Shown piece by piece: positions 7,016 to 16,427 of a stretch of DNA of 64,000 nt (position 1 is its first letter; each line of letters opens with the position of its first letter). The notes under the pieces are model-generated. The model was given only the letters and a program-made list of their open reading frames with translations. It did no database searches and was not told the DNA's origin. A program made the position numbers and the translations under genes. Source of the DNA: CAYLRU01 sp964386565 (GTDB taxonomy: Bacteria; Desulfobacterota; Desulfobacteria; Desulfobacterales; UBA5616); assembly GCA_964386565.1 (NCBI GenBank), contig CAYLRU010000005.1, forward strand, positions 62,001 through 126,000. The letters are read 5' to 3'.

Positions 7016-10000
7016 TTACCATGTGTCGATGCAGGGGCGTTTTTTTCCGGTTCTCGGCAGCGGTGGGGCAACGGAATTCAACGCCCTGATGATGTAATGC
7101 CGGGAATCCGCCGGATCGATCACATCATCGATTTCAAAATGGGAAGCCGTATTAATGGCCTTACCGTGTTCATACGCCTGTTCCACCATGTTCTCGAAGA
7201 GTTTCTTACGCTCTTCCGGATCTTCCACCGCAGCCAGCTCTTTCCGGAACCCGAGCTTTACCGCCCCTTCAAGTCCCATTCCGCCGAATTCCCCGGTGGG
7301 CCAGGACACCACGAACAGGGGCGCCTTGTGGCTGCCGCCGCCCATGGCCTGGGCACCCAATCCGTAGGACTTGCGAAGCACAATGGTAAAATAAGGGACG
7401 GTCAGGCTGCCGCCGGTAACGAACATGCGGCTGCAATGACGCACCAGGGCGGTTTTTTCCGCTTCCGGCCCCACCATGATCCCCGGGGTGTCACACAAAA
7501 ACAGAATGGGAATATCATAGGCGTCGCACAACTGCATGAACCGGGCGGCCTTGTCCGCGGCCGGACTGTCGATGGCCCCGGAAAGATGGGACGGATTATT
7601 GGCAATGACCCCGATGGGACGTCCTTCTATTCTGATCAGCGCGGTCACCATTCCAAGGCCGAAATGCGGGCGGAGTTCCAGAACCGAGCCGGTATCTGCC
7701 AAGATTTTAATGACTTCCCGGGTATCGTAGATCCGCAGCCGGTTCTCGGGTATAATATGCCGCAGCAGCCGTTGATCCGCACATTCCCACTGATTGACCG
7801 GCCCCTGAAAATAGGACAGGTACTTTTTCGCCGCGGCTGTTGCCTCTGCTTCATCCGAAACAGCGATATCCACCACCCCGTTGGGGACCTGGACATGCAT
7901 GGGACCCACTTCCTCGGGGCGGAAAACCCCGAGACCGCCGCCTTCGATCATGGCCGGCCCGCCCATGCCGATACTGGAATTCTGCGTTGCAATGACGACA
8001 TCGCACATGCCCAGGATGGCGGCATTGCCGGCAAAACACCGGCCGGAGTTGACGCCAATCAAAGGAACCAGGCCGCTGAGTCTCCCAAACAAATGAAAAG
8101 CCAGGCAGTCAAGCCCGGCCACGCCCCAGGCATCCGTATCCCCGGGACGTCCCCCACCGCCTTCGGTGAAAAACACCACCGGCAGCCGGAATCTTTCCGC
8201 CAGCTCGAACATCCGGTCTTTTTTCCTGTGGTTCTGCATACCCTGGGTACCGGCAAGCACCATGTAATCATAGGACATGGCGATGCACCGGGCCTTTTCC
8301 TCGGGGAACAGATCGCCGTTTACCCGGCCGATGCCGGCTACAAGACCATCGGTAGGCGTGTTTTGAATCAGGTCTTCCAGGGTTCGCCGCCGCCGCTGTG
8401 CAGCGATGACCAGAGAGCCGTATTCGATGAAGGTACCGGGATCGCAGAGGTCGTTTATGTTTTCCCGGGCGGTGCGCTGCCCTCTCTTTCGGCGTTTTTC
8501 CACTTTTTCGGGACGGGCATCATCAAGGATGACTGCTTTTCGCATATTTAATTCGGCAAGGTCGGGACGGATATGATCCAGGTCCATTTCCTTTTCCCCA
8601 TCAACATCCGATACGTCGACATCCTGTTCTTCAATAAACACCAGGGGATGTCCCTCGTATATCGTATCTCCCGGCGCCACCCCGATACGGACGACAATAC
8701 CGCTGGTCTCCGCCCGGATCACATGCTCCATTTTCATGGAATTCATGACCAGGATCTGCTGGCCTTTCCGGACGAAATCCCCCTCGCCTACGTCAATGCT
8801 GATGATGGTTCCCTGCATCACCGCTGTCATGGCAACTGTGTTTTCCATCCCTGTCATGTCATATGACGGGATGTCTGCCACAGGTTCCTGCTCTTCTCCA
8901 ACGACGGCGGCGGGTTGCCCTGATGATTTGCCGTAGGCCAGCACGGCCAGGGGGTCGGTTTCGTCCACTTTCGCACCGGCACGGGCCCGGTGCGGCGCAT
9001 GATCGAAAAAAAGCCGCTGGTGGGACGTGGTGTCCGTGACCGTCAGCTCTGCCAGATGGTCTTCCACAAAGCGGGTATAAATCCGGTTTGAGGCAAACTC
9101 CGGATGCCGCAGCAGGCTTTGCAGAAAACCGATGTTTGTGCGGATTCCTTCTATTTTAAATTCACACAAGGCACGATACGTCCGTACCACCGTATCGACA
9201 AAATGTGAAGACCGGGAGTGGCCGATCAATTTGGCCAGCAGGGAGTCATAATTGGGATTGGACTGAAAGCCCACATATCCGCAGGTATCCGTCCGGACGC
9301 CCCGGCCGAAAGGCACCTCAAACCCGTGCAATGTTCCGCCGGACGGTCGAATTGTTCCATCCGGTTCCATGGTTTCCATGTTGATGCGGACCTCGACGGC
9401 AAATCCCACGGGTTCGGGAATATCGGGCTGCAGGAGTTTCAGATCGGCAAGGGATTTGCCGGATGCCAGTTGGAGCTGAATCTTCACCAAATCCACATCC
9501 ATCACCTCTTCAGTCACCGTGTGCTCCACTTGCAACCTGGGATTGGCTTCTATGAAGGCGTAATTTCCATGGCCCTCCATGACGTCCGCGTCCACAAGAA
9601 ATTCAAAGGTGCCGACATTGCGGTATGCCGCGACCTTGGCCATTTGAACGGCGTCGGCAGTGAGTTTCTCTCTTAATTCAGGAGACAGGGAAGGACAGGG
9701 TGCGATTTCCACGATTTTCTGGTGAAGGCGCTGAATGCTGCATTCACGCTCGTAAAGATGGGCGGCCGCACCCGTTCCGTCACCGATGACCTGTATTTCA
9801 ATATGCCTGGCCCGGGGCATGAATTGTTCCACATACACGTCTTCCGAGCCAAGGGCCTGCATGGCTTCGGACCGGCATCGACTGTAAGCCCGGGCGATTT
9901 CTTCCTCGGTAAAAACCGTCTGCATGCCGCGTCCGCCGCCCCCTGAAACCGCTTTGATCATCATGGCGCCGCCGGATCCCAAAGATGAGAAGAAAGCGAC

Positions 10001-10432
10001 AGCCTGATCCAGCGTCACGGGTTCGCGGATTCCCGATAAGACCGGTACGCCGCATTCGGCGGCCAGGGCCAGGGCCCGGGTCTTGTCTCCGAACAACTCA
10101 AGGGTTTCAGCACGGGGGCCGACGAATATGATATTTTTTTCTTCGCACCGCCGTGCAAACGCCACATTTTCACTTAAAAAGCCATAGCCCGGGTGAACGG
10201 CATGGCAGCCTGTTTCCGAAGCAATGGCGAGGATGTTGTCGATATCCAGATAAGCTTTAACCCCGGTACCGTCCAGGGGGCGCACCTCATCGGCCCGGCG
10301 GGTGTGCAGTGAGTTGGCGTCATCCGCAGCGTGTACGGCTACGGTGGGAATTCCCAGTTCGGCAGCCGCCCGCATGATGCGCACGGCGATTTCACCTCTA
10401 TTGGCAACTAATAGTTTCATAGGCTTAAACAT
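7016..10432 (-). CDS. Single-chain biotin-dependent acyl-CoA carboxylase (BC-BCCP-CT fusion)
   Basis: 1138 residues uniting all three functions of a biotin carboxylase. Biotin carboxylase spans about 1-455: N-terminal LLVANRGEIAVRIMRAA, ATP-grasp loop SGGGGRGM at about 163-170, and EANPRLQVEHTVTEEV near 295-310. A biotin carrier domain (about 530-602) has the biotinylation site NSMKMEH with K567; the usual A before MKM is S. The carboxyltransferase (about 620-1138) holds beta- and alpha-type halves, with DGLVAGIGRVNG and, in the second half, FLCDTPGIMVGPEAEK. The domain order matches the homo-oligomeric long-chain acyl-CoA carboxylase type described from actinobacteria. Acyl substrate is not determinable; acetyl-, propionyl- or longer-chain CoA are all possible. 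It ends convergently with the MFS gene and is followed upstream by an SDR gene. Confidence 0.88.
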   Translation of the reverse strand: MFKPMKLLVANRGEIAVRIMRAAAELGIPTVAVHAADDANSLHTRRADEVRPLDGTGVKAYLDIDNILAIASETGCHAVHPGYGFLSENVAFARRCEEKNIIFVGPRAETLELFGDKTRALALAAECGVPVLSGIREPVTLDQAVAFFSSLGSGGAMMIKAVSGGGGRGMQTVFTEEEIARAYSRCRSEAMQALGSEDVYVEQFMPRARHIEIQVIGDGTGAAAHLYERECSIQRLHQKIVEIAPCPSLSPELREKLTADAVQMAKVAAYRNVGTFEFLVDADVMEGHGNYAFIEANPRLQVEHTVTEEVMDVDLVKIQLQLASGKSLADLKLLQPDIPEPVGFAVEVRINMETMEPDGTIRPSGGTLHGFEVPFGRGVRTDTCGYVGFQSNPNYDSLLAKLIGHSRSSHFVDTVVRTYRALCEFKIEGIRTNIGFLQSLLRHPEFASNRIYTRFVEDHLAELTVTDTTSHQRLFFDHAPHRARAGAKVDETDPLAVLAYGKSSGQPAAVVGEEQEPVADIPSYDMTGMENTVAMTAVMQGTIISIDVGEGDFVRKGQQILVMNSMKMEHVIRAETSGIVVRIGVAPGDTIYEGHPLVFIEEQDVDVSDVDGEKEMDLDHIRPDLAELNMRKAVILDDARPEKVEKRRKRGQRTARENINDLCDPGTFIEYGSLVIAAQRRRRTLEDLIQNTPTDGLVAGIGRVNGDLFPEEKARCIAMSYDYMVLAGTQGMQNHRKKDRMFELAERFRLPVVFFTEGGGGRPGDTDAWGVAGLDCLAFHLFGRLSGLVPLIGVNSGRCFAGNAAILGMCDVVIATQNSSIGMGGPAMIEGGGLGVFRPEEVGPMHVQVPNGVVDIAVSDEAEATAAAKKYLSYFQGPVNQWECADQRLLRHIIPENRLRIYDTREVIKILADTGSVLELRPHFGLGMVTALIRIEGRPIGVIANNPSHLSGAIDSPAADKAARFMQLCDAYDIPILFLCDTPGIMVGPEAEKTALVRHCSRMFVTGGSLTVPYFTIVLRKSYGLGAQAMGGGSHKAPLFVVSWPTGEFGGMGLEGAVKLGFRKELAAVEDPEERKKLFENMVEQAYEHGKAINTASHFEIDDVIDPADSRHYIIRALNSVAPPLPRTGKKRPCIDTW

Positions 10433-10515
10433 TGCTTCCGTCGTTTTTTGGTTCGTAAGGATTTAACCGGAAACCGATATTCTTGTCAAAATATTGTTTA
10501 AACGGTGCGGCGGAA

Positions 10516-11325
10516 TCAGTGACCTTTTAAGGCGGCTTTTAACGTCACCCGGTCGATAAGACCCGGTGCGATCAGTTTCAGCCATGACCCGATTTTCCCT
10601 CTGAAAGTCATAAAGGATTCCCGTTTGCGCCCGGCCGCCGCCTTGATAATGCGTTGGGCACATGCCTCGACGCTCATGGCACGGGCTTCGTTCACAGGAT
10701 CTGCGTCAAGGGATTTTCCCATGGGGCCGTATGCCTGTTTGCGCAGATCAGTGGCCACAAAGTCAGGGTAAACCATGGTGACACTGACGCCGTCGCCGGC
10801 CAGTTCAATCCTCAGCGTATCAAAAAAACCGGCCATGGCATGCTTGCTGGCAGAATAGGCGCTTCTTAAGGGAAGCCCGGCTTTGCCGGCCAGGCTGGAA
10901 ACACCCACGATCCGACCCCGGCTTTTTTTTAAATGGGGAAGGGCATAGTAGGTGCAATAGACACTGCCGAAAAAATTCACCCCCATCACCCGTTCAAAAG
11001 GTGCCAGGTCCGGTGTTTCATCCAATCTGGCCACCATGGTAATTCCGGCGTTATTGATCAGCGTATCGATCCGTCCGTATTCCGAGTTCGTTGTTTCAAT
11101 CAGTTCCCGGCATGAATCCTTTTGCGTAACATCAGTGGGCACGGCAATCACCCTGCTCCCTATGGTCCGGCACTGTTGCGCGGTTTCATTCATCTTTTGC
11201 GTGTCAACATCGGCAAGGGAAAGAAGCGCACCTTTTTCAGCCAGCAAAAGTGCCAGTTCGCGTCCGATGCCGGCGGCAGCACCGGTAATGACGACAACGT
11301 TATCCGTGAACGGTGAAAATTTCAT
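10516..11325 (-). CDS. Short-chain dehydrogenase/reductase
   Basis: 269 residues, classical SDR. The Rossmann glycine motif TGAAAGIG is at 14-21, NNAG at 91-94, and the catalytic Ser/Tyr/Lys are S143 or S144, Y157 and K161 in SSLAG and YSASKH. The D at about 39 after the second strand (LADVD) suggests NAD(H) preference. The C-terminal extension of about 40 residues contains a hydrophobic segment (SWLKLIAPGLIDRV), suggesting membrane association or a lipid-like substrate. It lies upstream of the acyl-CoA carboxylase gene in the same orientation, 83 bases apart, so a role in acyl-chain or ketone metabolism is plausible. Exact substrate unknown. Confidence 0.85.
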   Translation of the reverse strand: MKFSPFTDNVVVITGAAAGIGRELALLLAEKGALLSLADVDTQKMNETAQQCRTIGSRVIAVPTDVTQKDSCRELIETTNSEYGRIDTLINNAGITMVARLDETPDLAPFERVMGVNFFGSVYCTYYALPHLKKSRGRIVGVSSLAGKAGLPLRSAYSASKHAMAGFFDTLRIELAGDGVSVTMVYPDFVATDLRKQAYGPMGKSLDADPVNEARAMSVEACAQRIIKAAAGRKRESFMTFRGKIGSWLKLIAPGLIDRVTLKAALKGH

Positions 11326-11474
11326 TTTTCTTTTGTTCCTTAAAAATGCCGGGGATTAAGCAAAACGCCATTTGTGCAGAGAGTTCTTTATATGACAATT
11401 CCTGATTTTTTTCACGCTTTTTTTCCCGGTGCATTTCCTGTTTCGGTGAGGACATTTCTTGAAATTTATGGATA

Positions 11475-11503
11475 TTGACAACACAATGCAATTTCAGTAG
11501 CAT
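11475..11503 (+). promoter_or_regulatory. Sigma-70-type promoter for the hydantoinase-HDAC genes
   Basis: TTGACA at 11475-11480 and TAGCAT at 11498-11503 with a 17-base spacer, 80 bases before the ATG at 11583. It lies in the divergent gap between the SDR and hydantoinase genes. Confidence 0.5.
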
Positions 11504-11582
11504 TATTTTTTCGTCTATCAAACTGTTTCATCGAATATCCGGGTCACTGTCAGACAACCGCAACACCGATTGAGGATACGGC

Positions 11583-13304
11583 ATGATCATTGGTCTTGAT
11601 GTAGGAGGAACGCATACGGATGTGGTACTGCTGGGAAACGACGGCTTGCTCAGAGAAGCCAAAGTCCCAACGAATCCGTCAAATTTGTTTAATACGGTAT
11701 TAAAAGGGCTCGATGCCGTTATTCAGGGCGTTGACCCCGGGAAAATCAAACGGCTGGTGCTCAGTACCACCCTGACGACAAATGCCATCATACAAAATAA
11801 GATCCCAACGGTGGGAATGATCGTTTCCGGCGGGCCCGGCGTAGATCCTGAAAACTACCGGACAGGGGAGCATTACTACGCTGTCGGCGGTTCCATAGAT
11901 CACAGGGGAAGGGAGATCGATCCCGTCAACCCGGATGAAATAAAACCCCTCGCGAAAAAGATGAAAGACGCCGGTGTGGGCTATGTAGGTGTGGTGGGCA
12001 AATTTTCCACCCGCAATCCAGATCATGAAATACGAATCTTTGATATGGTGAAAGATTCCTTTGAAGTTGTATTCCTGGGTCACCGGGTTTCCGCCGGGCT
12101 CAATTTTCCCCGCAGAATCGCCACGACATTTTTAAACGCGGCGGTTTATCCCATCCACAAGGATTTTTTCAATGCGGTTGAACGTTCGCTGAAAGCAGAG
12201 GGACTCCATGTGCCCATACGGATTTTAAAAGCGGACGGGGGAAACGTGAATTTTCAATCTTCCATTGACTTTCCCGTTCAAACCATTCTCTCCGGTCCTG
12301 CAGCCAGTGTCATGGGGGCCATGGCCTTTGCAGGAAGACACCTGGAAACCCTTGTCCTGGATGTCGGCGGTACCACAACGGACATGGCGGTCCTGGTCAA
12401 CGGCGTTCCATTGCTGGACCCTGTAGGCATCGGCATCGGGCCCTTTCAGACCTTGATCCGATCCCTGGAAACACATTCCGTCGGCATCGGAGGCGACAGC
12501 GAAGTGGTCATTGAAAAGGGCCGAATCCACGTCGGCCCGGAACGAAAAGGCCCGGCACTGGCCCATGGCGGCCCGGTCCCCACGCCTACGGATGCACTGT
12601 TCGTACTGGGAAAAATCAGCAACGGGGATCGTGATGCAGCGGTGAAAGGCTTTGTCCCTTTTGCCCGGCAGATGGGCATGACCGTTGAAAAAGCAGCGCA
12701 AAAGATATTCGAACATACCTGCAAAATGATATTGCTGGAAGCCGAAAACATGGTTGCCCGAATCAATCGTAAACCCGTGTACACGGTTTATGAAATGCTT
12801 GAAGGACACCAGGTTCAGCCCAGGGAGCTCCTGGTGCTGGGCGGCCCGGCCCTTTATTTTGCAGAATGCTTTTCCGAGTCGTCAGAGTTCGACGTCCGGG
12901 TGGTGCCCAGGTGGTATGTGGCCAACGCCATCGGCGCGGGTCTTTCCAGGACGACATCCGAAGTGGTCCTGTTTGCGGATACCGAGCAAAACATCGTTGC
13001 CGCGCCCGAAGAAAATTATAGCCGGCATGTGAATAAAACCTTTTCAAAAACAGACGCAATCAACCTGGCATTCGACCTGTTGAGAGACAAAGCCCTGAAA
13101 AAAGGTGCCAATCCGGATTATCTGGAAATGGAGGTGGTGGAGGACCTTGAATTCAACATGGTCAGGGGATTTTACACCACGGGAAAGAATATCCGGATCA
13201 AGGCCCAGGTTAAACCCGGGTTGATCCATGGATATGATGAAATGGTCAAAAACCTTGTATCGAACAACAGTTCCGGAGTTCACCATGATATCGGCAAAAT
13301 ATAA
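11583..13304 (+). CDS. Hydantoinase/oxoprolinase-family ATPase subunit (HyuA-like)
   Basis: 573 residues with the actin-like ATPase fold of the hydantoinase A/5-oxoprolinase family. N-terminal IIGLDVGGTHTDVVLL is the phosphate-1 loop; STTLTTNAIIQNKIP follows near residue 60; the second phosphate loop is VLDVGGTTTDMAVLVNG at about 258-274; LSGPAASVMGA lies just before it. Known relatives hydrolyse hydantoins or oxoproline, or carboxylate acetone/acetophenone with ATP. No HyuB-type partner lies beside it, so it may be one of the stand-alone members of unknown function. The 3' end overlaps the next gene by 20 bases. ATG 11583 is preceded by GAGGA. Confidence 0.78.
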   Translation: MIIGLDVGGTHTDVVLLGNDGLLREAKVPTNPSNLFNTVLKGLDAVIQGVDPGKIKRLVLSTTLTTNAIIQNKIPTVGMIVSGGPGVDPENYRTGEHYYAVGGSIDHRGREIDPVNPDEIKPLAKKMKDAGVGYVGVVGKFSTRNPDHEIRIFDMVKDSFEVVFLGHRVSAGLNFPRRIATTFLNAAVYPIHKDFFNAVERSLKAEGLHVPIRILKADGGNVNFQSSIDFPVQTILSGPAASVMGAMAFAGRHLETLVLDVGGTTTDMAVLVNGVPLLDPVGIGIGPFQTLIRSLETHSVGIGGDSEVVIEKGRIHVGPERKGPALAHGGPVPTPTDALFVLGKISNGDRDAAVKGFVPFARQMGMTVEKAAQKIFEHTCKMILLEAENMVARINRKPVYTVYEMLEGHQVQPRELLVLGGPALYFAECFSESSEFDVRVVPRWYVANAIGAGLSRTTSEVVLFADTEQNIVAAPEENYSRHVNKTFSKTDAINLAFDLLRDKALKKGANPDYLEMEVVEDLEFNMVRGFYTTGKNIRIKAQVKPGLIHGYDEMVKNLVSNNSSGVHHDIGKI

Positions 13305-14616
13305 AACCGGTCTGGTATTTTTCCCTGCATTCGACTGGGCCATCGATCCCACCCACCCGGAACGGGAAGAAAGATTGCTGTATACGCAGGACCAGGTATT
13401 TGAAGAGGGACTTCTTGATATTGACGGCATTGTGGAATTCAAGCCGGATCTGGTGACCTTGAAAGATGTTCAACGGGTTCATTTCTGCATACCGGATGTA
13501 TGGAGCGTGACAACGGAATCCCATTTCATCAGCGCCGGCGGTGCCAAAACCATCGGGATGGCCGTACTGGACAAACGCATCGACAGGGGCTTTGCCCTGG
13601 TTCGCCCTCCCGGGCATCATGCCATGCGGGTTGTTCACGGGGCAAGGGGGTTTTGCAATATCAATATCGAAGCCGTTATGATCGAATATCTCCGTCAGGC
13701 GTATCCTGTCCGGAAAGTCGCCATTGTAGACACGGACTGCCACCATGGCGACGGAACCCAGGATATTTACTGGCATGACCCGGACACCCTGTTCATTTCC
13801 ATGCACCAGGACGGCAGAACCCTGTACCCGGGAACCGGATTCGTTGACGAACAGGGAGGGGTGAATGCCGTTGGAACAACCGTGAACATTCCCCTGCCGC
13901 CCCATACCTCCGAAGAAGGATTCTTATCCGTCATTGACGAAATTGTATTACCCATCATCGATGATTTCAAACCGGATATCATCGTGAATTCGGCAGGCCA
14001 GGACAACCATTTTTCAGATCCCATCACCAATATGAATTTTTCCGCCCAAGGCTATGCCAAACTCACCGAGATGTTAAAACCGGACATTGCCGTGCTCGAG
14101 GGCGGGTACTCCATTGAAGGGGCCCTGCCGTACATGAATGTGGGAATTATCCTGGCCATGGCGGGAATTGACTACAGCCATGTAAAAGAGCCGACATACG
14201 ACCCGGAAAAATTGCGCCAGCGACCTGAAATCGGCGAATATATAAACAGGGTCAGGGATGAAATTCTGTCAAACTGGAAAGCAAGGGACCGGAACCGGGA
14301 AAAAATACAGAAAGGCAATGAATTTTTTGAGAGAAGACGAAACATTTTTTACGACACCGACAGCATCATGGAGGAACAAAAGGAAAAAATCCGTGTTTGC
14401 GGTGAATGCGGCGGTGCCTTGCGAATCGTCACAAGGTCGGATCGCAACACGGGCGTGCTGGCCGTTCATATCCCCAAAAATGCCTGTCATGCCTGCAGGG
14501 AAACCGGTTACCGGTGGTTTGATGAAAAGGCATCGGAAGAATTTGATACGGTGCTTTTACAGGACAGGTCAAAAGATAAGTACGTGAAAAAAAAGAAAAA
14601 TCCACATGGGATATAA
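13285..14616 (+). CDS. Histone deacetylase-family (acetoin/polyamine deacetylase-like) hydrolase with C-terminal zinc ribbon
   Basis: 443 residues from ATG 13285, which has GGAG 9 bases upstream; an upstream in-frame start at 13228 is less likely. The arginase-fold deacetylase active site is complete: RPPGHHA with H111/H112, VDTDCHHGDG with zinc ligands D151 and H153, third ligand D240 in NSAGQDNH, and the transition-state tyrosine Y275 in LEGGY. It should cleave an acetyl or similar amide from an amine substrate. After residue about 380 there is an unusual tail, CGECGG ... CHACRE, a CxxC...CxxC zinc ribbon. The 20-base overlap with the hydantoinase-like gene suggests coupled translation and a joint amide-hydrolysis role, which is inference. 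Confidence 0.85.
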   Translation: MISAKYKTGLVFFPAFDWAIDPTHPEREERLLYTQDQVFEEGLLDIDGIVEFKPDLVTLKDVQRVHFCIPDVWSVTTESHFISAGGAKTIGMAVLDKRIDRGFALVRPPGHHAMRVVHGARGFCNINIEAVMIEYLRQAYPVRKVAIVDTDCHHGDGTQDIYWHDPDTLFISMHQDGRTLYPGTGFVDEQGGVNAVGTTVNIPLPPHTSEEGFLSVIDEIVLPIIDDFKPDIIVNSAGQDNHFSDPITNMNFSAQGYAKLTEMLKPDIAVLEGGYSIEGALPYMNVGIILAMAGIDYSHVKEPTYDPEKLRQRPEIGEYINRVRDEILSNWKARDRNREKIQKGNEFFERRRNIFYDTDSIMEEQKEKIRVCGECGGALRIVTRSDRNTGVLAVHIPKNACHACRETGYRWFDEKASEEFDTVLLQDRSKDKYVKKKKNPHGI

Positions 14617-14622
14617 ATCCCC

Positions 14623-14644
14623 GGGGCGGTTTTAAAACCGCCCC
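14623..14644. repeat. Perfect 22-bp GC-rich palindrome (REP-like / terminator)
   Basis: A GGGGCGG-TTTTAAAA-CCGCCCC palindrome located 7 bases after the HDAC stop and before the EpmA-like gene. It could form a terminator hairpin, although only a short TATTAA follows. A related palindrome occurs at 45539-45561, so this may be a dispersed repeat. Confidence 0.55.
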
Positions 14645-14705
14645 TATTAAACGATTCAGATCATTTCGGATATGATGCCTGTCTGAAAACAACCAAAGGC
14701 AAACG

Positions 14706-15626
14706 TTGAAAGGTTCCAGACAATCTCATATTAAGCGTAATCTTTGTTTAAGGGCAGAGATCAACCATGCCGTTCGGCAGTATTTTATTTCAAACGATTA
14801 TATTGAAGTTGAAACGCCGGTAAGAATTCCGGCACCGGCCCCCGAGGCTTATATTGACGCTGTTTCTTCCGGACCATGGTTCCTCCAGACCTCCCCCGAA
14901 CTGTGCATGAAGCGCCTGCTGGCAGCGGGTTTCGAACGCCTGTTTCAAATCTGCAGGTGTTTCCGGGAAAACGAGAGGGGACACCGGCACCTGCCGGAGT
15001 TCACCATGCTGGAGTGGTATCGGGCGCAATCGGATTACCTGGATATGATGGTGGAATGTGAAAAACTCGTCCAGCACGTGGCCCGGTGTGTCGGGTCAGC
15101 AGATGTACTGCATTATCAGGGAAATAGCGTGGATTTAAAAACACCGTGGCCGCGGATGACCGTGAAAGAGGCGTTTGACGCATATGGTTGTGTTTCACTG
15201 GAGACGGCACTGGCCCGGGACCGGTTCGATGAAATTATTGCCGTTGAAATCGAACCGAATCTGGGAAAATCAGCACCGGTATTTCTATATGATTATCCTG
15301 TCCAAAAAGGGGCCTTTGCCCGGATCAAGCCCGGAAACCCCCGTTATGTCGAACGGTTTGAGCTTTATATTTGTGGGTTGGAATTGTGCAACGCATTTTC
15401 CGAACTCTCGAATCCGGATGAGCAGCGGCAACGCTTTCAGGATGAAGCGGAAATCAGAAAAAAAAATGGGAAAACGGGGTATCCCATGCCGGAGCCTTTT
15501 TTAGCGGTATTGCCGGACATGCCGGCGGCATCCGGGAACGCCCTGGGCATGGATCGCCTGGCGATGCTGTTTTGCAATGCAACGGCGATTGATGACGTAA
15601 CGGCCTTTATTCCCGAAGAACTCTGA
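14706..15626 (+). CDS. epmA: EF-P (R)-beta-lysine ligase-like protein (EpmA/GenX/PoxA)
   Basis: 306 residues, the catalytic core of a class II lysyl-tRNA synthetase without an anticodon-binding domain. Motif 2 region is FERLFQICRCFRENERGHRHLPEFTMLEWYRA; motif 3 is SGNALGMDRLAMLF; NAFSELSNPDEQRQRF is typical of the GenX branch. Such enzymes attach (R)-beta-lysine to elongation factor P. The partner genes efp and epmB are not in this window. The start is TTG at 14706 with AAAGG 6-7 bases upstream; no in-frame ATG precedes it. Length is close to the usual ~325. It is followed 18 bases later by the GDPD gene. Confidence 0.85.
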   Translation: MKGSRQSHIKRNLCLRAEINHAVRQYFISNDYIEVETPVRIPAPAPEAYIDAVSSGPWFLQTSPELCMKRLLAAGFERLFQICRCFRENERGHRHLPEFTMLEWYRAQSDYLDMMVECEKLVQHVARCVGSADVLHYQGNSVDLKTPWPRMTVKEAFDAYGCVSLETALARDRFDEIIAVEIEPNLGKSAPVFLYDYPVQKGAFARIKPGNPRYVERFELYICGLELCNAFSELSNPDEQRQRFQDEAEIRKKNGKTGYPMPEPFLAVLPDMPAASGNALGMDRLAMLFCNATAIDDVTAFIPEEL

Positions 15627-15650
15627 CCCGAGTAAACAAGGGGGTTGATG

Positions 15651-16427
15651 ATGAATGCCACGGATCGAAACAAAAATGTCATTCCGGAACTGGAAGGAAA
15701 ATCAAAGCCTTATGTCATAGCGCATCGGGGCAACCAAACCGCCTGTCCGGAGAACACCCTTGCATCATTTCGCCGTGCGATAAAAGACGGCGCCGATATC
15801 ATTGAAACGGACATTCATTTGACCCGTGACAACGCATTTGTCTGCATTCATGACCCCACCGTGGACCGAACCACGGACGGTTCCGGCAAGGTGGCGGACA
15901 TGACCCTGTCTGAACTCAAAGCCCTATCCGCCGGCCCCCGGCATAAGGGGTTCGGGTCTGAAAAAATTCCCACCCTGAAAGAAGCCGCCGGGATTATCCC
16001 GGAAAATATGGCCCTGGCCCTGGAACTTAAAACCGACCGTTTTCTGGAAGAGACGGTGTGCAAAAAGCTGGTCTCGGAACTGGAAAAGGAAAATATTTTC
16101 CGCCGCAGCATGATATTGTCCTTTTCTCTGCCCCAGCTTGAAACCATGCAGCGCGTTTGTCCGGATATTTACGTGGGATGGATTACGTTGACGGAACGAC
16201 AACCGGTCAAAGGCCCCCACATGCTGGGACCGTATTGGAAAATCTTTTTAAAAAATCCCTTGTATGTGTTAAAAGCCCACCGGCAAAGACAGGCCGTCTG
16301 CCCATTGGATACGACCCCGGATTCCAGGCTCTGGTTTTACCGGCTGCTGCGATGCGATGCCGTGATTACCGATGATCCGGAAAGCACTTGCAGACGGCTG
16401 AACAAGACAGTTGGCGCAAGTCGTTAA
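15651..16427 (+). CDS. Glycerophosphodiester phosphodiesterase (GDPD)
   Basis: About 259 residues. The TIM-barrel active-site motifs are complete: IAHRGN with catalytic His, then CPENTLASFRRAIKDGADIIETDIHLTRD giving the metal-binding Glu/Asp pair, and CIHDPTVDRTTDGSG with the second catalytic His. Further on, ALELK supplies the usual metal-ligand Glu. It hydrolyses glycerophosphodiesters to glycerol-3-phosphate and an alcohol. No signal peptide is evident, so it is cytoplasmic. GGGGG ends 6 bases before ATG 15651; TTG 15645 and ATG 15648 are in frame but too close to it. Confidence 0.88.
   Translation: MNATDRNKNVIPELEGKSKPYVIAHRGNQTACPENTLASFRRAIKDGADIIETDIHLTRDNAFVCIHDPTVDRTTDGSGKVADMTLSELKALSAGPRHKGFGSEKIPTLKEAAGIIPENMALALELKTDRFLEETVCKKLVSELEKENIFRRSMILSFSLPQLETMQRVCPDIYVGWITLTERQPVKGPHMLGPYWKIFLKNPLYVLKAHRQRQAVCPLDTTPDSRLWFYRLLRCDAVITDDPESTCRRLNKTVGASR

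Noticed and set aside
6995..8551. 518-residue open frame on the plus strand
   Set aside because: It lies antisense to the carboxylase gene, whose motifs are unambiguous. The translation has no known motif and is His/Gly/Arg-rich, as expected from the reverse frame of a GC-rich gene.
12225..12809. 194-codon minus-strand frame inside the hydantoinase-like gene
   Set aside because: Antisense shadow of a well-supported gene; no motif or ribosome-binding site.
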